Part shown: piece by piece, positions 28,457-37,650 of the stretch | How the letters are laid out: each line of letters opens with the position of its first letter | How positions within the stretch are numbered: the stretch's first letter is position 1 | Assembly (NCBI RefSeq): GCF_022919215.1 | Contig: NZ_CP095046.1 | Coordinates: forward strand, 913,501-977,500 | DNA: 64,000 nt | Source: Hymenobacter cellulosilyticus | GTDB lineage: Bacteria > Bacteroidota > Bacteroidia > Cytophagales > Hymenobacteraceae | Direction of reading: 5' to 3' | Notes under the pieces: model-generated | What the model was told of the DNA's origin: nothing | The model's input: the letters and a program-made list of their open reading frames with translations, nothing else | Database searches by the model: none | Translations under genes and position numbers: made by a program

Positions 28457-29999
28457 TCTGGGCGGTAATAACAGTGGGTTGCAGCAACGACACGCCAGTC
28501 ATATCAGCGGGCTGAGGTAGCCCCATCAACGCCAGCACGGTGGGGGCAATGTCGCCCAGCTTGCCGTCGGCCAGGGTACCTTGGTAATCGTTGTCGGCCA
28601 GAATGCAGGGCACCAGATTGGTGGTGTGGGCGGTGTTAGGCGTGCCGTCGGGGTTAATCATCATGTCGGCGTTGCCATGGTCGGCAATGACGATGCAGGC
28701 GTAGTTGCTCTCCAACGCGGCCGTTACCACGTCCCGGGCGCAGGTGTCCACGGTTTCCACGGCTTTCACGGCCGCTTCAAACACTCCGGTGTGGCCTACC
28801 ATGTCGGGATTAGCGAAGTTGAGCACCACGAAGTCAGCCGACTTGGCCTGCAGTTCGGGCACCAGGGCGTCGCGCAGCTCGTAGGCACTCATTTCGGGCT
28901 GCAAATCGTAGGTGGCAACCTTGGGTGAAGCGCGCATCAGGCGGGTTTCGCCCTCAAACTCCACTTCCCGCCCTCCGGAAAAGAAGAACGTAACGTGGGG
29001 GTACTTCTCGGTTTCGGCAATGCGAATCTGCTTCTTGCTGTTGGCTTCCAGCACCGCGCCCAACGTGTTTTCGAGGTTGTCTTTCTCGAAAATCGGGGTG
29101 ACGCCCACAAACGTAGCGTCGTAGTTGGTCATCGTCAGGTAGTGCAGGTTCAGCCGGTGCATGTTGAAGGCGTGGAAATCCTGCTGGGTCAAGGCCTGGG
29201 TGATTTCCCGGCCCCGGTCGGTGCGGAAGTTGAAGCAGATAACCACGTCGCCTTCCTGAATGGTAGCCAGCGGCAGCCCGTCGGCCCCAACTTTCACAAT
29301 CGGCTTCAAGAACTCATCCGTCACGCCTTCCTTATAGGAATCGAGCATGCTCTGAATGAGGTTCTGGGAGGGCGTGCCCTTGCCGTTTACCATTAGGTCG
29401 TAGGCTATTTTCACCCGTTCCCAGCGGTTGTCGCGGTCCATGGCGTAGTAGCGGCCCACCACGGAGGCAATTTTGGCTCCGCTGCGGGCCAGGCTTTGCT
29501 CCAGGTCATTCACGTAGTTCACGCCACCCTTGGGGTCGGTGTCGCGGCCGTCGGTGAAGGCGTGAATAAAGATCTTATGTACGTCGGCATCGTGGGCCAG
29601 CGTGCACAGGGCTTTGAGGTGCTCAATGTGGGAGTGCACCCCACCATCCGACAGCAGGCCGATGTAGTGCAGGTTGCGGCCCGTGGTGCGGGCGTATTCG
29701 AAAGCTTTTTCCAGCGCGGGCATCGAGCCCAGCTTCCGCTCCCGAATCGATTTGTTGATGCGCACTAGATCCTGGTACACTACCCGGCCGGCCCCGATGT
29801 TCATGTGGCCGACTTCCGAATTGCCCATCTGCCCGTCGGGCAGCCCCACGGCTTCGCCTGAGGCCTGAAGCTTACTGTGGGGAAAACGTTGAAACAGTGA
29901 GTCGACAAACGGAGTATTGGCCTTATCAATAGCCGATACTTCCGTGTTCTGAGCCAAACCCCACCCGTCCAAAATCACCAGCAATACCTGTTTATTCAT
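28449..29999 (-). CDS. gpmI: 2,3-bisphosphoglycerate-independent phosphoglycerate mutase
   Basis: 516 residues from ATG 29999. Interconverts 3- and 2-phosphoglycerate in glycolysis; Mn-dependent alkaline phosphatase fold. Motifs: LVILDGWGLAQN, PDGQMGNSEVGHMNIGAGR (catalytic Ser), HAFTDGRDTDPKGG, FNFRTDRGRE and VIADHGNADMM. The ORF extends 33 codons further upstream, but those codons cover the -7 box TATCTTTG. First gene of an operon with the overlapping lipoprotein gene. Confidence 0.95.
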   Translation of the reverse strand: MNKQVLLVILDGWGLAQNTEVSAIDKANTPFVDSLFQRFPHSKLQASGEAVGLPDGQMGNSEVGHMNIGAGRVVYQDLVRINKSIRERKLGSMPALEKAFEYARTTGRNLHYIGLLSDGGVHSHIEHLKALCTLAHDADVHKIFIHAFTDGRDTDPKGGVNYVNDLEQSLARSGAKIASVVGRYYAMDRDNRWERVKIAYDLMVNGKGTPSQNLIQSMLDSYKEGVTDEFLKPIVKVGADGLPLATIQEGDVVICFNFRTDRGREITQALTQQDFHAFNMHRLNLHYLTMTNYDATFVGVTPIFEKDNLENTLGAVLEANSKKQIRIAETEKYPHVTFFFSGGREVEFEGETRLMRASPKVATYDLQPEMSAYELRDALVPELQAKSADFVVLNFANPDMVGHTGVFEAAVKAVETVDTCARDVVTAALESNYACIVIADHGNADMMINPDGTPNTAHTTNLVPCILADNDYQGTLADGKLGDIAPTVLALMGLPQPADMTGVSLLQPTVITAQNA

Positions 30000-30004
30000 A
30001 GCGG

Positions 30005-30012
30005 CAAAGATA
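30005..30012 (-). promoter_or_regulatory. -7 box abutting gpmI start
   Basis: Minus-strand TATCTTTG fits the consensus and ends 5 bp before the gpmI ATG, leaving almost no leader. Confidence 0.5.
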
Positions 30013-30151
30013 AGGGCACGGGCGGGAACGTGCGCATTTTGTTGGTTTAGGTTAACTTGTAGCCGTGGCGAACGGCTGTGGGGACATTTTATGAACAATG
30101 CCTACTTGGCATAGTTTTAGCGAACTGTATGATACATTCCCTACTTATAGT

Positions 30152-30550
30152 ATGAAACGCAACATTTTTCAGGTTATTACCATCGTGTGGTTCTTGTTAC
30201 TATCTGTAACGGTACTGGCACAAGGTGAGGCCTTCACACCGGTTCGCAATGCCATCCGGAGTGGTTCTTCGCGGGAACTGTCCCAACATTTTGGCTCTAC
30301 CGTCGAGTTGAGCTTTGATGGTGATAAACAAAGCTACAGCGCCACACAGGCCGAATTTGTGATGAAGGACTTCTTCGCCAAAAACTCTCCTGCCGGTTTC
30401 GACTTTGTGCATTACGGAGGTAGTAACGAGGGAACTCCCTACGCGGTTGGCAAGTACGTAAGCAAAACCGGAGCCTACCGGATGTTCGTCAAGATGAAGT
30501 CGGTGCAGGGCAACCTGGTGATTGACACCATTGATTTCACCAAGGAATAG
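30152..30550 (+). CDS. DUF4783 domain secreted protein
   Basis: 132 residues from ATG 30152, which gives a clean signal peptide (VITIVWFLLLSVTVLAQG). The mature protein matches DUF4783, an NTF2-like fold: FTPVRNAIRSGSSRELSQHF, LSFDGDKQSYSATQAEFVM and YRMFVKMKSVQGN. Predicted periplasmic; function unknown. An earlier ATG at 30098 would bury the signal and is disfavoured. Confidence 0.85.
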   Translation: MKRNIFQVITIVWFLLLSVTVLAQGEAFTPVRNAIRSGSSRELSQHFGSTVELSFDGDKQSYSATQAEFVMKDFFAKNSPAGFDFVHYGGSNEGTPYAVGKYVSKTGAYRMFVKMKSVQGNLVIDTIDFTKE

Positions 30551-30651
30551 TTGGCCCACCGGGCTCCGCAGAGCTAAGAATTTGAGAAAAAGCTACTTAT
30601 TTAAACAGAACCGCAGCCTTTACGCCGCCAACTGTTTTTAAGGATTCTAGG

Positions 30652-30682
30652 AAAGGCCCCGGCGCAAGTCAGGGCCTTTTTC
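30652..30682 (+). terminator. Terminator of the DUF4783 gene
   Basis: AAAGGCCC (30652-30659) pairs with GGGCCTTT, followed by T residues. It sits immediately before the nadC promoter box. Confidence 0.8.
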
Positions 30683-30690
30683 TATTTTTG
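30683..30690 (+). promoter_or_regulatory. -7 box abutting nadC start
   Basis: TATTTTTG fits TAnnTTTG and ends 4 bp before GTG 30695. Confidence 0.5.
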
Positions 30691-30694
30691 CACC

Positions 30695-31555
30695 GTGCAA
30701 AACCCATCCTACCTGACCCCCGAAGCGCTTACCACCTTTATTCGCACGGCCCTGGCCGAAGATATCGGCGACGGCGACCATTCCACCCTGGCCGCCATTC
30801 CGGCCTATGCCCGCAACCGGGCCCATCTGCTGGTTAAAGGCGAAGGTATTCTGGCCGGCGTAGAGCTGGCCCACCTGATTTTCCGCGAAGTAGACGCCGA
30901 CCTGCAGGTAGAGCAGCGCCTCAACGACGGCCAAGAGGTAAAGCACGGCGACATTGCCTTCATCGTGGAAGGCCGCTCCCAGAGCATCCTGACGGCCGAG
31001 CGCCTGGTGCTCAACTGCATGCAGCGCATGAGTGCCATTGCAACCAAGACGGCCTACCTGACCAGCCTGATGGCCGGTACCAAGGCCAAGCTGCTCGACA
31101 CGCGCAAAACCACGCCCAACTTCCGCATCTGCGAAAAGTGGGCAGTATTAATCGGAGGCGGCGTCAATCACCGCTACGGCCTCTTCGACGGTATCATCCT
31201 CAAGGATAACCACGTCGACTATGCCGGGGGCATCCGACAGGCTGTTGAGGCCACCAAAGCGTATTTGGCGCGCACCAACCGGCAGCTACCCATTGTGGTC
31301 GAAACCCGCACGCTGGCTGAAGTGCAGCAGGTCATTGAAATCGGGGGCATCGAGCGGATTATGCTCGACAATATGCCGCCGGCCAAGCTGCGCGAAGCCG
31401 TGGATCTGATTGCCGGCCGCTTCCCAACCGAAGCCTCCGGTGGCATCACCGAGGATACCATTGCCGAAGTAGCCCAGACCGGGGTCGACTTCATTTCCGT
31501 CGGGGCTCTGACGCACTCCGTGAAAAGCCTTGACCTGAGCCTGAAAGCATTTTAA
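30695..31555 (+). CDS. nadC: Nicotinate-nucleotide pyrophosphorylase (carboxylating)
   Basis: 286 residues. Converts quinolinate and PRPP to nicotinate mononucleotide in de novo NAD synthesis. Motifs: EDIGDGDHSTLAAIP, LNCMQRMSAIATKTAYL, LLDTRKTTPNFRICEKWAV, GGGVNHRYGLFDGIILKDNH and IMLDNMPP. The GTG start follows the promoter box at once; no better ATG exists nearby. Other nad genes are not in the window. Confidence 0.95.
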   Translation: MQNPSYLTPEALTTFIRTALAEDIGDGDHSTLAAIPAYARNRAHLLVKGEGILAGVELAHLIFREVDADLQVEQRLNDGQEVKHGDIAFIVEGRSQSILTAERLVLNCMQRMSAIATKTAYLTSLMAGTKAKLLDTRKTTPNFRICEKWAVLIGGGVNHRYGLFDGIILKDNHVDYAGGIRQAVEATKAYLARTNRQLPIVVETRTLAEVQQVIEIGGIERIMLDNMPPAKLREAVDLIAGRFPTEASGGITEDTIAEVAQTGVDFISVGALTHSVKSLDLSLKAF

Positions 31556-31665
31556 TCTGTAAGGTACTGACCGTAAAAAGGTCGTGGGGGCCGTTTTACG
31601 AACCGAACTCACCCGGCCATTTTCTTACGCAGCACCGGCAGAACCCATTTTCCACATTACGCTAG

Positions 31666-32310
31666 ATGCAACAACCCAACCAACGCGGTGGCTACCGGCA
31701 AGCCCAGGGCCCGGCGCCCATGGCTATCCGCACCAAAAAATACCAGCTTGACACCGATACCTACACCCGCATGGCCATGGCCCAGGTGTGGCGCAAGGAA
31801 TGGTGGTATGCTCTGATTCCGCTGGCCATCGGCCTGCTGCCGGCCCTTATCTGGCCCTCGTGGTGGTGGCTGCTGGCCGCTGTTCTGCTCACGGTGCTTT
31901 TCGTGCTGCTGCGCTCAGCCCAGATTACGGGCGTGGCGCAGATGGAGCAAAGCAAGGCTCTGTTTGAGCGGATGCACTACGAAATCGACAACCGGCAGGT
32001 GATTCTGCGCCAGAGCGACACCAAGGGCATGGGCCTCACCTGGGACATGATCGGGCAGGCCCGCCGCGACAACGATGCCTACCTGCTGTGGCTGCAGCCC
32101 CCGGCCGCGGCCGACGAGCTGAAGGGCTTCAAGGGCTTCAAGGGCTGGATGGCCCGCACTTTCAACGTGCCGATTTTCCTGCACTTCCCGCTGCGCATCT
32201 TCAATTCGCCCAACGACATCAAGCTGTTTGACTCAATGCTGCGTCGCAAAAACCTGCTGCCGGCCCAATCTCCGGCCTCGCCCGCGCCTACGAGCCCAAC
32301 TTCCGCGTAA
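31666..32310 (+). CDS. YcxB-like domain membrane protein
   Basis: 214 residues. Two adjacent membrane segments (WYALIPLAIGLLPALIW, WWLLAAVLLTVLFVLL) lie near residues 48-85, followed by a YcxB-like cytoplasmic part (FERMHYEIDNRQVILRQSDTKG, WDMIGQARRDNDAYLLWL). A short tandem 9-bp repeat encodes KGFKGFKG. Function unknown. Pro/Ser/Ala-rich C-terminus. Confidence 0.75.
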   Translation: MQQPNQRGGYRQAQGPAPMAIRTKKYQLDTDTYTRMAMAQVWRKEWWYALIPLAIGLLPALIWPSWWWLLAAVLLTVLFVLLRSAQITGVAQMEQSKALFERMHYEIDNRQVILRQSDTKGMGLTWDMIGQARRDNDAYLLWLQPPAAADELKGFKGFKGWMARTFNVPIFLHFPLRIFNSPNDIKLFDSMLRRKNLLPAQSPASPAPTSPTSA

Positions 32311-32429
32311 CTTTGAGCCGTCCGCTCCGGTACAGTACTCTGGTACTAAGCAAGTGAGGCAACGGGTGGAGGTCCTTTGCCGGGGCTTGTTGCCTGCCAT
32401 AACGCTTAGCATTTCAACACTTTACGAAC

Positions 32430-32801
32430 ATGACTAAAAAACTTCTGCTCTCCGCCGTGGCCATGGCCACCCTGGCCCTGAACGCCTGCAGCAGCGAACC
32501 ATCGGACCTGCGTCCGGAGGCCAAAGTATCTCTGGATCAGGTAGCTCCTGGCACCCGCTCCAGCGACAATTTTGATATGGGCACGGCCCATGAGCCCAAC
32601 CAGGCCAAGGGTGGAGCCATTGCTGCCCCGATCAGCTCGAACGTAGAATTTGAGAAGGACCGCCATCCTGGTGCCGAAGCCGCCCGCTCGGCCAATGGGG
32701 AAGCGGAAGACCGCACCAAGTCGGAGCAGGCTGCTCCCGCGCCGGCCGAAACCCAGCACGACACCAACGAGAAGCCCGCTGAACAGATGAAAGAGGAGTA
32801 G
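32430..32801 (+). CDS. Hypothetical small lipoprotein
   Basis: 123 residues. Signal MTKKLLLSAVAMATLAL with lipobox LNAC, then a low-complexity, charged and Ala/Pro/Glu-rich tail with no recognisable domain. Likely a surface- or membrane-anchored disordered lipoprotein. Closed by the hairpin at 32824-32881. Confidence 0.72.
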   Translation: MTKKLLLSAVAMATLALNACSSEPSDLRPEAKVSLDQVAPGTRSSDNFDMGTAHEPNQAKGGAIAAPISSNVEFEKDRHPGAEAARSANGEAEDRTKSEQAAPAPAETQHDTNEKPAEQMKEE

Positions 32802-32823
32802 TACCCTCTTTATTATACACCGT

Positions 32824-32890
32824 CTGGCCCCAATGCCGGCGCTGCTGACCCTACGTCGGCGGCGACCGGGATTGGGGCCAGCGTATTTTT
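32824..32890 (+). terminator. Terminator-like long hairpin
   Basis: CTGGCCCCAAT-N-CCGG and CCGG-N-ATTGGGGCCAG pair over 16 bases with one mismatch (ends 32824 and 32881), followed by CGTATTTTTA. It closes the small lipoprotein gene. Confidence 0.65.
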
Positions 32891-33031
32891 ACAAACAAGC
32901 CAACCGCAGTGCCGTGGAGGCTGGCGCGGCCGAAAGTCGCGGGCTTTTTTGTAACATTGTTGCAAAATTACGCGTCTAGCCAGCTTGTTCCGCGCCGCAT
33001 GCTGCCTACCGCTCTGCTTACCCCTTCCCGA

Positions 33032-33771
33032 ATGCCACAACCCGTAGCCGAATGGTTTAGTACCTGGTTCGATTCGCCTTATTATCACCTGCTTTATCGG
33101 GACCGAAATCACACCGAAGCCCGGGTTTTCATCGACGAGCTGCTGACGCACCTGCACCCCAAGCCTACCACCCGCCTGCTGGACCTGGCCTGCGGCAAAG
33201 GGCGGCACGCCATTTACCTGAGCGAAAAGGGCTACGACGTAACCGGTGTGGACTTGTCGCCGGAAAGCATTGCGCACGCCCGGCAGTTTGAGCACGAGCA
33301 CCTGCACTTTCACGTGCACGACATGCGCGACGCCTTGCCCTACGGCCCGTTCGACTTCATCTTCAACCTGTTTACCAGCTTCGGCTACTTCGCCAACGAA
33401 ACCGAAAACGTGGTGGCCCTGCGCTCAGCGGCAGAAGCCCTGCGCCCCGGGGCAAGATGGTCATTGACTTCATGAACACCGAGCTGACGGTGCGGCAGCT
33501 AGTGGCCCGGGAAGAAAAAACCGTGGACGACATCACCTTTCACCTGCACCGCCACCTCGATAACGACTTTATCGTCAAAGATATCCGGTTCGTGGACCGC
33601 GACGGGCGGGAGCAGCACTACGAGGAACGGGTGCGGGCGCTGAGCCAGGCCCGGTTTGAGGAATATTTTCATATGGCGGGCCTACGCCTGGCCGAGGTGC
33701 TGGGCGACTACCACCTCGGCCCCTACGATGAGCAGACCAGCCCGCGGATGATTTTTGTCCTGAAGAAGTAG
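33032..33771 (+). CDS. Class I SAM-dependent methyltransferase (one frameshift)
   Basis: About 246 residues after repair. SAM-binding motif I is LLDLACGKGRHAIYLSEKG, followed by VTGVDLSPESIAHAR and the motif-IV-like FDFIFNLFTSFGYF. The frame breaks in GGGG at 33449-33452; one extra G gives LRPGGKMVIDFMNTE and the remaining 100 residues. Start ATG 33032 (MPQPVAEWF) is preferred; ATG 32999 is an alternative. The substrate is unknown. Confidence 0.85.
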
Positions 33772-33895
33772 GGTTACCTGAAGCGTTGACGGGCTACTGC
33801 TCGTAATGGCCTTCTCTCTAACGCAGAAGCATTCCTGGGCTCATTTTTAGCCTATTCCCTATTAGCCTATTACCCCACATTAGCACTGTACCTTC

Positions 33896-34633
33896 ATGTG
33901 GCTTGCCGTTTTTTTGTTGTTTTTGACTGTAATGGGGGCAGGGTGGCTTACCCGGCTGGTGCCCACGGCCCGCACCGTTTGGATGAAGCCTTTGCTGGCT
34001 TTCAGCGGCGCCTACCTGTTCACCCTGACCATCATGCACTTGCTGCCAGAAGCGCTGAGCCTGGGGCCGGAGTTTAGCCACCGCATTGGGTATTTTGTGC
34101 TGGCCGGGTTTTTCGGGCAGCTGCTGCTAGAGGTATTTTCCCAGGGCGTGGAGCACGGGCACGTGCATTACCATACGTCGCACGCCGGGCGGGTTCCGTT
34201 TCTGCTGTTGTTTTCGCTCGTGCTGCACTCCTTTCTGGAAGGCAGCATCCTGGTGAAGTCGCCGGAAGCAGCGGGGGTGGGCCAGAGTTTCTACGCTATT
34301 CTGGCCGGTATTGCCCTGCACCACGTGCCGGCCGCTTTTGCCCTGATGGCCGCCTTGTTGCTGCGACTCAACAGCTTTAAGCGCGCCTTCCCCTATCTGG
34401 TTATCTTCGCGCTGGCTGGACCAGCGGGCATTGTGGTAAGCAACTACGTGGTGCTGGAGCAACTACTGCAAGGGGGCTGGTACGCGGCCCTGCTGGGCCT
34501 GGTGGCCGGCAACTTTCTGCACGTATCTACCACCATTCTCTTCGAAACCAGCCCCGAGCACCACCTGAACCTGCCCAAGCTGGCGGCTACCGTAGCCGGC
34601 TGCGCCCTGGCGCTGGCCGTGGATCTAGTATAA
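33896..34633 (+). CDS. ZIP family metal transporter
   Basis: 245 residues with about eight membrane helices. Family hallmarks are the His-rich loop (EHGHVHYHTSHAG) between helices 3 and 4, HSFLEGSIL in helix 4 and LHHVPAAFALMAALL in helix 5, which carry the metal-binding His and Glu. Likely imports Zn or another divalent metal. A TACCTTCA promoter-like box touches the ATG. Convergent with cbpM; no terminator between them is obvious. Confidence 0.85.
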   Translation: MWLAVFLLFLTVMGAGWLTRLVPTARTVWMKPLLAFSGAYLFTLTIMHLLPEALSLGPEFSHRIGYFVLAGFFGQLLLEVFSQGVEHGHVHYHTSHAGRVPFLLLFSLVLHSFLEGSILVKSPEAAGVGQSFYAILAGIALHHVPAAFALMAALLLRLNSFKRAFPYLVIFALAGPAGIVVSNYVVLEQLLQGGWYAALLGLVAGNFLHVSTTILFETSPEHHLNLPKLAATVAGCALALAVDLV

Positions 34634-34642
34634 GGCAGCGCC

Positions 34643-34969
34643 TCAGAAGTCGGCCTCGATGATGGGGCCTGAGCCGCGCAAAAACCGCTCAAGCTGTGCG
34701 GCGCGGGCCGTTTGCTGGGCCAGCGCGTCCTGCAGGGCTACCAGTCGCCGCCGCATGGCTACGATGATGTCAATGGCCTCCTTGCTCATACCCAGGTCGT
34801 GGTGCAGGCGGGAAAGACGGGCTAGGTCGTCGGCTTCACCGTGGATGGCATCAGGCGTTTCAGCCTCTTGCAGCAGCCCCAGGTCGATGAACTCCCTTAC
34901 ATCGGCCTCGCTCAAACCGTAGTGGGCCGAGCACTCGAGCAGGGTAATAGTAATGAAGGTGGGTTCCAT
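34643..34969 (-). CDS. cbpM: Chaperone modulator CbpM
   Basis: 108 residues, MerR-like helical fold. Features typical of CbpM are the N-terminal HTH-like ECSAHYGLSEADVREFIDLG and the C-terminal coiled coil (RLVALQDALAQQTARAAQLE). In other bacteria CbpM binds the J domain of CbpA and restrains it. It begins 6 bp after cbpA, which supports the assignment. Confidence 0.82.
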   Translation of the reverse strand: MEPTFITITLLECSAHYGLSEADVREFIDLGLLQEAETPDAIHGEADDLARLSRLHHDLGMSKEAIDIIVAMRRRLVALQDALAQQTARAAQLERFLRGSGPIIEADF

Positions 34970-34975
34970 AACGCG

Positions 34976-35920
34976 TCACGATTCGTTGCGGAGGTCGGCC
35001 AGTTGTTGAATTAGTGCCTTTTCTTCATCGGTCAGGTTCAGGGGCAAAGTCAGGGTCAGGCGCAGGTACAGGTCGCCAAACTGCCCGGCCTGCTTATACA
35101 CCGGAAAACCTTTGCCGCGCAGCCGCAGGCGGGTGCCATTTGGGGTTTCGGGCTTGATCTTGATTTTGACCGGCCCCGAAAACGTGTCGACCACCTGCTC
35201 GCCGCCCAGCAGCGCCTTATAAATGCTCACGGGTACGTCCATGGTCAGGTCGGCACCGGTGCGGGTATAGCGCGCATCGGGCTGCAGGCGGATGGTGATG
35301 TAGAGCGAGCCGCTGGGTCCGCCGTTGCGGCCCGGGGCGCCCTGGTCACGCAGCCGGATAGTTTGCCCGTCTTCCACGCCGGGCTGGATATTGATGCGCA
35401 GCTTTTTCCCGTTCACGGTGAGGGTGCGGGGGCCGCCCTGATAGGCATCTTCCAGAGTAAGCTCCAACTCGGCCTGATAGTCCTGGCCGGCCGCGGGGCG
35501 GGGGTTGCCGCTGGCCCTACCGCCACCACCTCCGAAGATGGAGCTGAAGAAGTCAGAGAAATCGGCTCCGCCAAACGGGTCATTACTGCCGCCTCCACCG
35601 CCACCAAAGCCCTCGAAACCACCACCCTGGGTGTACTGCGACCAGTCGAACCCGCCCCCGGCCTGCCCACCGCGGCCAGCTCCGGCCTGCTGGTAGCGCT
35701 GCCAGTCGGCCCCGAGCTGGTCGTATTTGCGGCGCTTTTCCTCGTCGCTCAGAACTTCGTTGGCCTCGTTTACTTCCTTGAATTTACGCTCCGCATTCGG
35801 GTCGTTGGGATTTACGTCGGGATGATATTGGCGGGCCAGCTTGCGGTAAGCTTTCTTGATCTGGTCAGTTGTGGCGTTTTTCTCCACGCCCAAAACCTTG
35901 TAATAGTCTTTGTAATCCAT
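34976..35920 (-). CDS. cbpA: DnaJ-class co-chaperone CbpA
   Basis: 314 residues. J domain [20 protein letters not shown] with the HPD motif in [11 protein letters not shown], then a Gly/Phe-rich linker (residues about 80-150) without a zinc-finger domain, then the two C-terminal substrate-binding domains ([29 protein letters not shown]). The lack of the zinc finger separates CbpA from DnaJ. Works with Hsp70. First gene of cbpA-cbpM. Confidence 0.92.
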   Translation of the reverse strand: MDYKDYYKVLGVEKNATTDQIKKAYRKLARQYHPDVNPNDPNAERKFKEVNEANEVLSDEEKRRKYDQLGADWQRYQQAGAGRGGQAGGGFDWSQYTQGGGFEGFGGGGGGSNDPFGGADFSDFFSSIFGGGGGRASGNPRPAAGQDYQAELELTLEDAYQGGPRTLTVNGKKLRINIQPGVEDGQTIRLRDQGAPGRNGGPSGSLYITIRLQPDARYTRTGADLTMDVPVSIYKALLGGEQVVDTFSGPVKIKIKPETPNGTRLRLRGKGFPVYKQAGQFGDLYLRLTLTLPLNLTDEEKALIQQLADLRNES

Positions 35921-35938
35921 GATGGAAGATAGTGACGA

Positions 35939-36004
35939 CTTTGCAGTGGGCAGATTCCAACCTGGCCCGGGAGTGGTTCGGGTTGAAATCTGCCCACTGC
36001 AAAG
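35939..36004. repeat. 17-bp perfect inverted repeat
   Basis: Arms 35939-35955 and 35988-36004 are exactly complementary (core TTTGCAGTGGGCAG), with a 32-base loop that itself pairs partly. It fills the gap between the DUF3140 stop and cbpA and has no T tract on the minus strand. Confidence 0.85.
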
Positions 36005-36343
36005 CTACTTTTTCATCGGGTCGTGGCCCCAATTCATCAGCGAATAGCGCCAGCGGGAATGCTCTTTGTCGGCCTGCGGGCCCTGCGCCAGGTGGCGACT
36101 GATATACGCGTGTACTTTATGCATATGCGCTTCATCGTCGGCAGTAAGCTCGGTCTTGGGCTTGCCCAAAAGCTGAATAATCCGGCGGCCCGACTTGTGC
36201 CCGACGCTTTCACCGTCACCGTCGTCCTGCCCTACCGATTTGGATTCCTCCGTTGTAAGCCATTTCTCCAGTTCGGCAGGCGTCATATTGACCTGCTGGC
36301 GAAACTCAGTGTAAATGTCCTGGGGTGACGTTTGATTTGACAT
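36005..36343 (-). CDS. DUF3140 domain protein
   Basis: 112 residues from ATG 36343. Sequence matches the DUF3140 pattern: YTEFRQQVNMTPAELEKWL, SVGHKSGRRIIQLLGK and MHKVHAYISRHLAQG, ending SRWRYSLMNWGHDPMK. Family members are predicted DNA-binding or stress-related, without a proven role. Upstream of cbpA on the same strand, separated by a strong hairpin. Confidence 0.85.
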   Translation of the reverse strand: MSNQTSPQDIYTEFRQQVNMTPAELEKWLTTEESKSVGQDDGDGESVGHKSGRRIIQLLGKPKTELTADDEAHMHKVHAYISRHLAQGPQADKEHSRWRYSLMNWGHDPMKK

Positions 36344-36511
36344 AAGGTTGGGCTTAGAAGGCAGTAAATAGTAAATCGGCAAAACTGGTTGCTCTTTTTA
36401 ACGCCAACCAGGAAAAGATGGTTGTTGCGGAAGAGCCCGGAACTTTTGCCAGGATTTTGTATTTTACACTTCCGCTACCAAGCGCTCCTCTCTCACTTTA
36501 ATGATTCTCTC

Positions 36512-36925
36512 ATGAAGCTTCGTTTCTCCTTTTTGCTGACTCTCGGGCTAACCGTAGTTGGCGTGGCCGCCCAGGCCCAAACCAAAGTTGCGCCCCGCCG
36601 GGCAGTTGCCCCCAAGCCCAAAACCGTAGTACGGGAAGGTGTCACGATGAAAGACGGGGTGCTGATGCAGGAAGGCAAGGTGCTGCTGACCCAGCAGGGC
36701 CACACCACTGCTTTGACTGAGCCCGCGACCCTGACCAACGGCACCAAAATCATGGCTGATGGCACCGTAACCAAGCCCGACGGCAGTACCGTGACCCTGC
36801 AGGAAGGCGACATGATGTCGCTCAGTGGCCGCCTGACTACTAAAGCCATGAAAGCTGAGCAGGACAGCCTGATGATGATGGCTAAAAACGGCAAAGGCAA
36901 GATGAAGGCGAAGCGCAAGAACTAA
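36512..36925 (+). CDS. DUF6799 domain secreted protein
   Basis: 137 residues from ATG 36512, with a signal peptide ending AAQAQ. Two related units carry the pattern MKDGVLMQEGKVLLTQQG and NGTKIMADGTVTKPDGSTV, as in Bacteroidota DUF6799 proteins. The tail is very basic (KNGKGKMKAKRKN). Probably periplasmic; function unknown. Confidence 0.78.
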   Translation: MKLRFSFLLTLGLTVVGVAAQAQTKVAPRRAVAPKPKTVVREGVTMKDGVLMQEGKVLLTQQGHTTALTEPATLTNGTKIMADGTVTKPDGSTVTLQEGDMMSLSGRLTTKAMKAEQDSLMMMAKNGKGKMKAKRKN

Positions 36926-36946
36926 GCTTTCCAGCACTTACTCCCA

Positions 36947-36992
36947 AACTACAAAAGCTCCGACGCAGGCTGCGTCGGAGCTTTTGTAGTTT
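36947..36992. terminator. Strong bidirectional terminator
   Basis: A near-perfect palindrome of about 22 bp per arm (AAACTACAAAAGCTCCGACG and its complement), with T tracts in both directions, between the convergent DUF6799 gene and the 64-residue ORF. Confidence 0.9.
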
Positions 36993-37009
36993 GTAGGCAG
37001 GCCCAAAGG

Positions 37010-37204
37010 CTACAGGTGGGTGTAGTCCCGGAATATTTCGTGTACCTCGGCTTCGTCGCGGGCTTCCACTATTTCGTTGATAACGAACTGGATTTCAGCT
37101 TCGGTCCAGCCCTGAGCTTCGGCGGCCTTCACGAAAGCGCTGAGGTTGGTAAACCGGTCGGCCTCGGCGGGTTGGACCCATTTGACTTTTTTGCGGATGC
37201 GCAT
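37010..37204 (-). CDS. Small conserved-looking hypothetical protein
   Basis: 64 residues, basic N-terminus ([18 protein letters not shown]) and an acidic helical C-terminus ([16 protein letters not shown]). No domain is recognised. Plausible because it sits between rlpA (43 bp away) and the terminator at 36947-36992, on the same strand as rlpA. Confidence 0.6.
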   Translation of the reverse strand: MRIRKKVKWVQPAEADRFTNLSAFVKAAEAQGWTEAEIQFVINEIVEARDEAEVHEIFRDYTHL

Positions 37205-37246
37205 ACGAGCAGCGGCTGGGTAAAGAGTGAGAAGATAATTCGGGTT

Positions 37247-37639
37247 CTAGCGTCGGCCTTTGGCCCGAACCACTTTAAGCTGCACGGGCGCCACGCCAGC
37301 ATCGACGATGTCTATTTTACGAGCTGCCTTGCGTGAAAGGTCAATTACACGGCCTTTCGCGTGGGGTCCCCGGTCAGTAACGGTTACTTTGACCGAGCGG
37401 TTGTTGCGCGGGTTCGTCACCTTGACCACGGTACCGAAGGGCAGGGTATTATGAGCCGCCGTAAGCTTGTTTGGCCGATACGTGGTGCCGCTGGCCGTTT
37501 TGCGGCCGTTGAACTTGTCGGCGTAGTAGGAAGCGCCACCCGACTGGGTAAAGGCATTCTTGCTACCGCCGCAGCTGCTAAGCAAAAGCAAACCAGCCAG
37601 CAGGCCAACGACAGAGGAACGAAGCAGAGCAACAGTCAT
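37247..37639 (-). CDS. rlpA: RlpA-like septal ring lytic transglycosylase
   Basis: 130 residues. Lipoprotein signal with lipobox LLSSC, then a double-psi beta-barrel domain: GGASYYADKFNGRKTASG, AAHNTLPFGTVVKVTN and TVTDRGPHAKGRVIDLS, including the conserved catalytic Asp. RlpA cleaves naked glycan strands in other bacteria. No SPOR domain. Lies 11 bp downstream of the GH25 lysozyme gene, forming a cell-wall pair. Confidence 0.9.
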   Translation of the reverse strand: MTVALLRSSVVGLLAGLLLLSSCGGSKNAFTQSGGASYYADKFNGRKTASGTTYRPNKLTAAHNTLPFGTVVKVTNPRNNRSVKVTVTDRGPHAKGRVIDLSRKAARKIDIVDAGVAPVQLKVVRAKGRR

Positions 37640-37650
37640 GAAAGCAGCGG

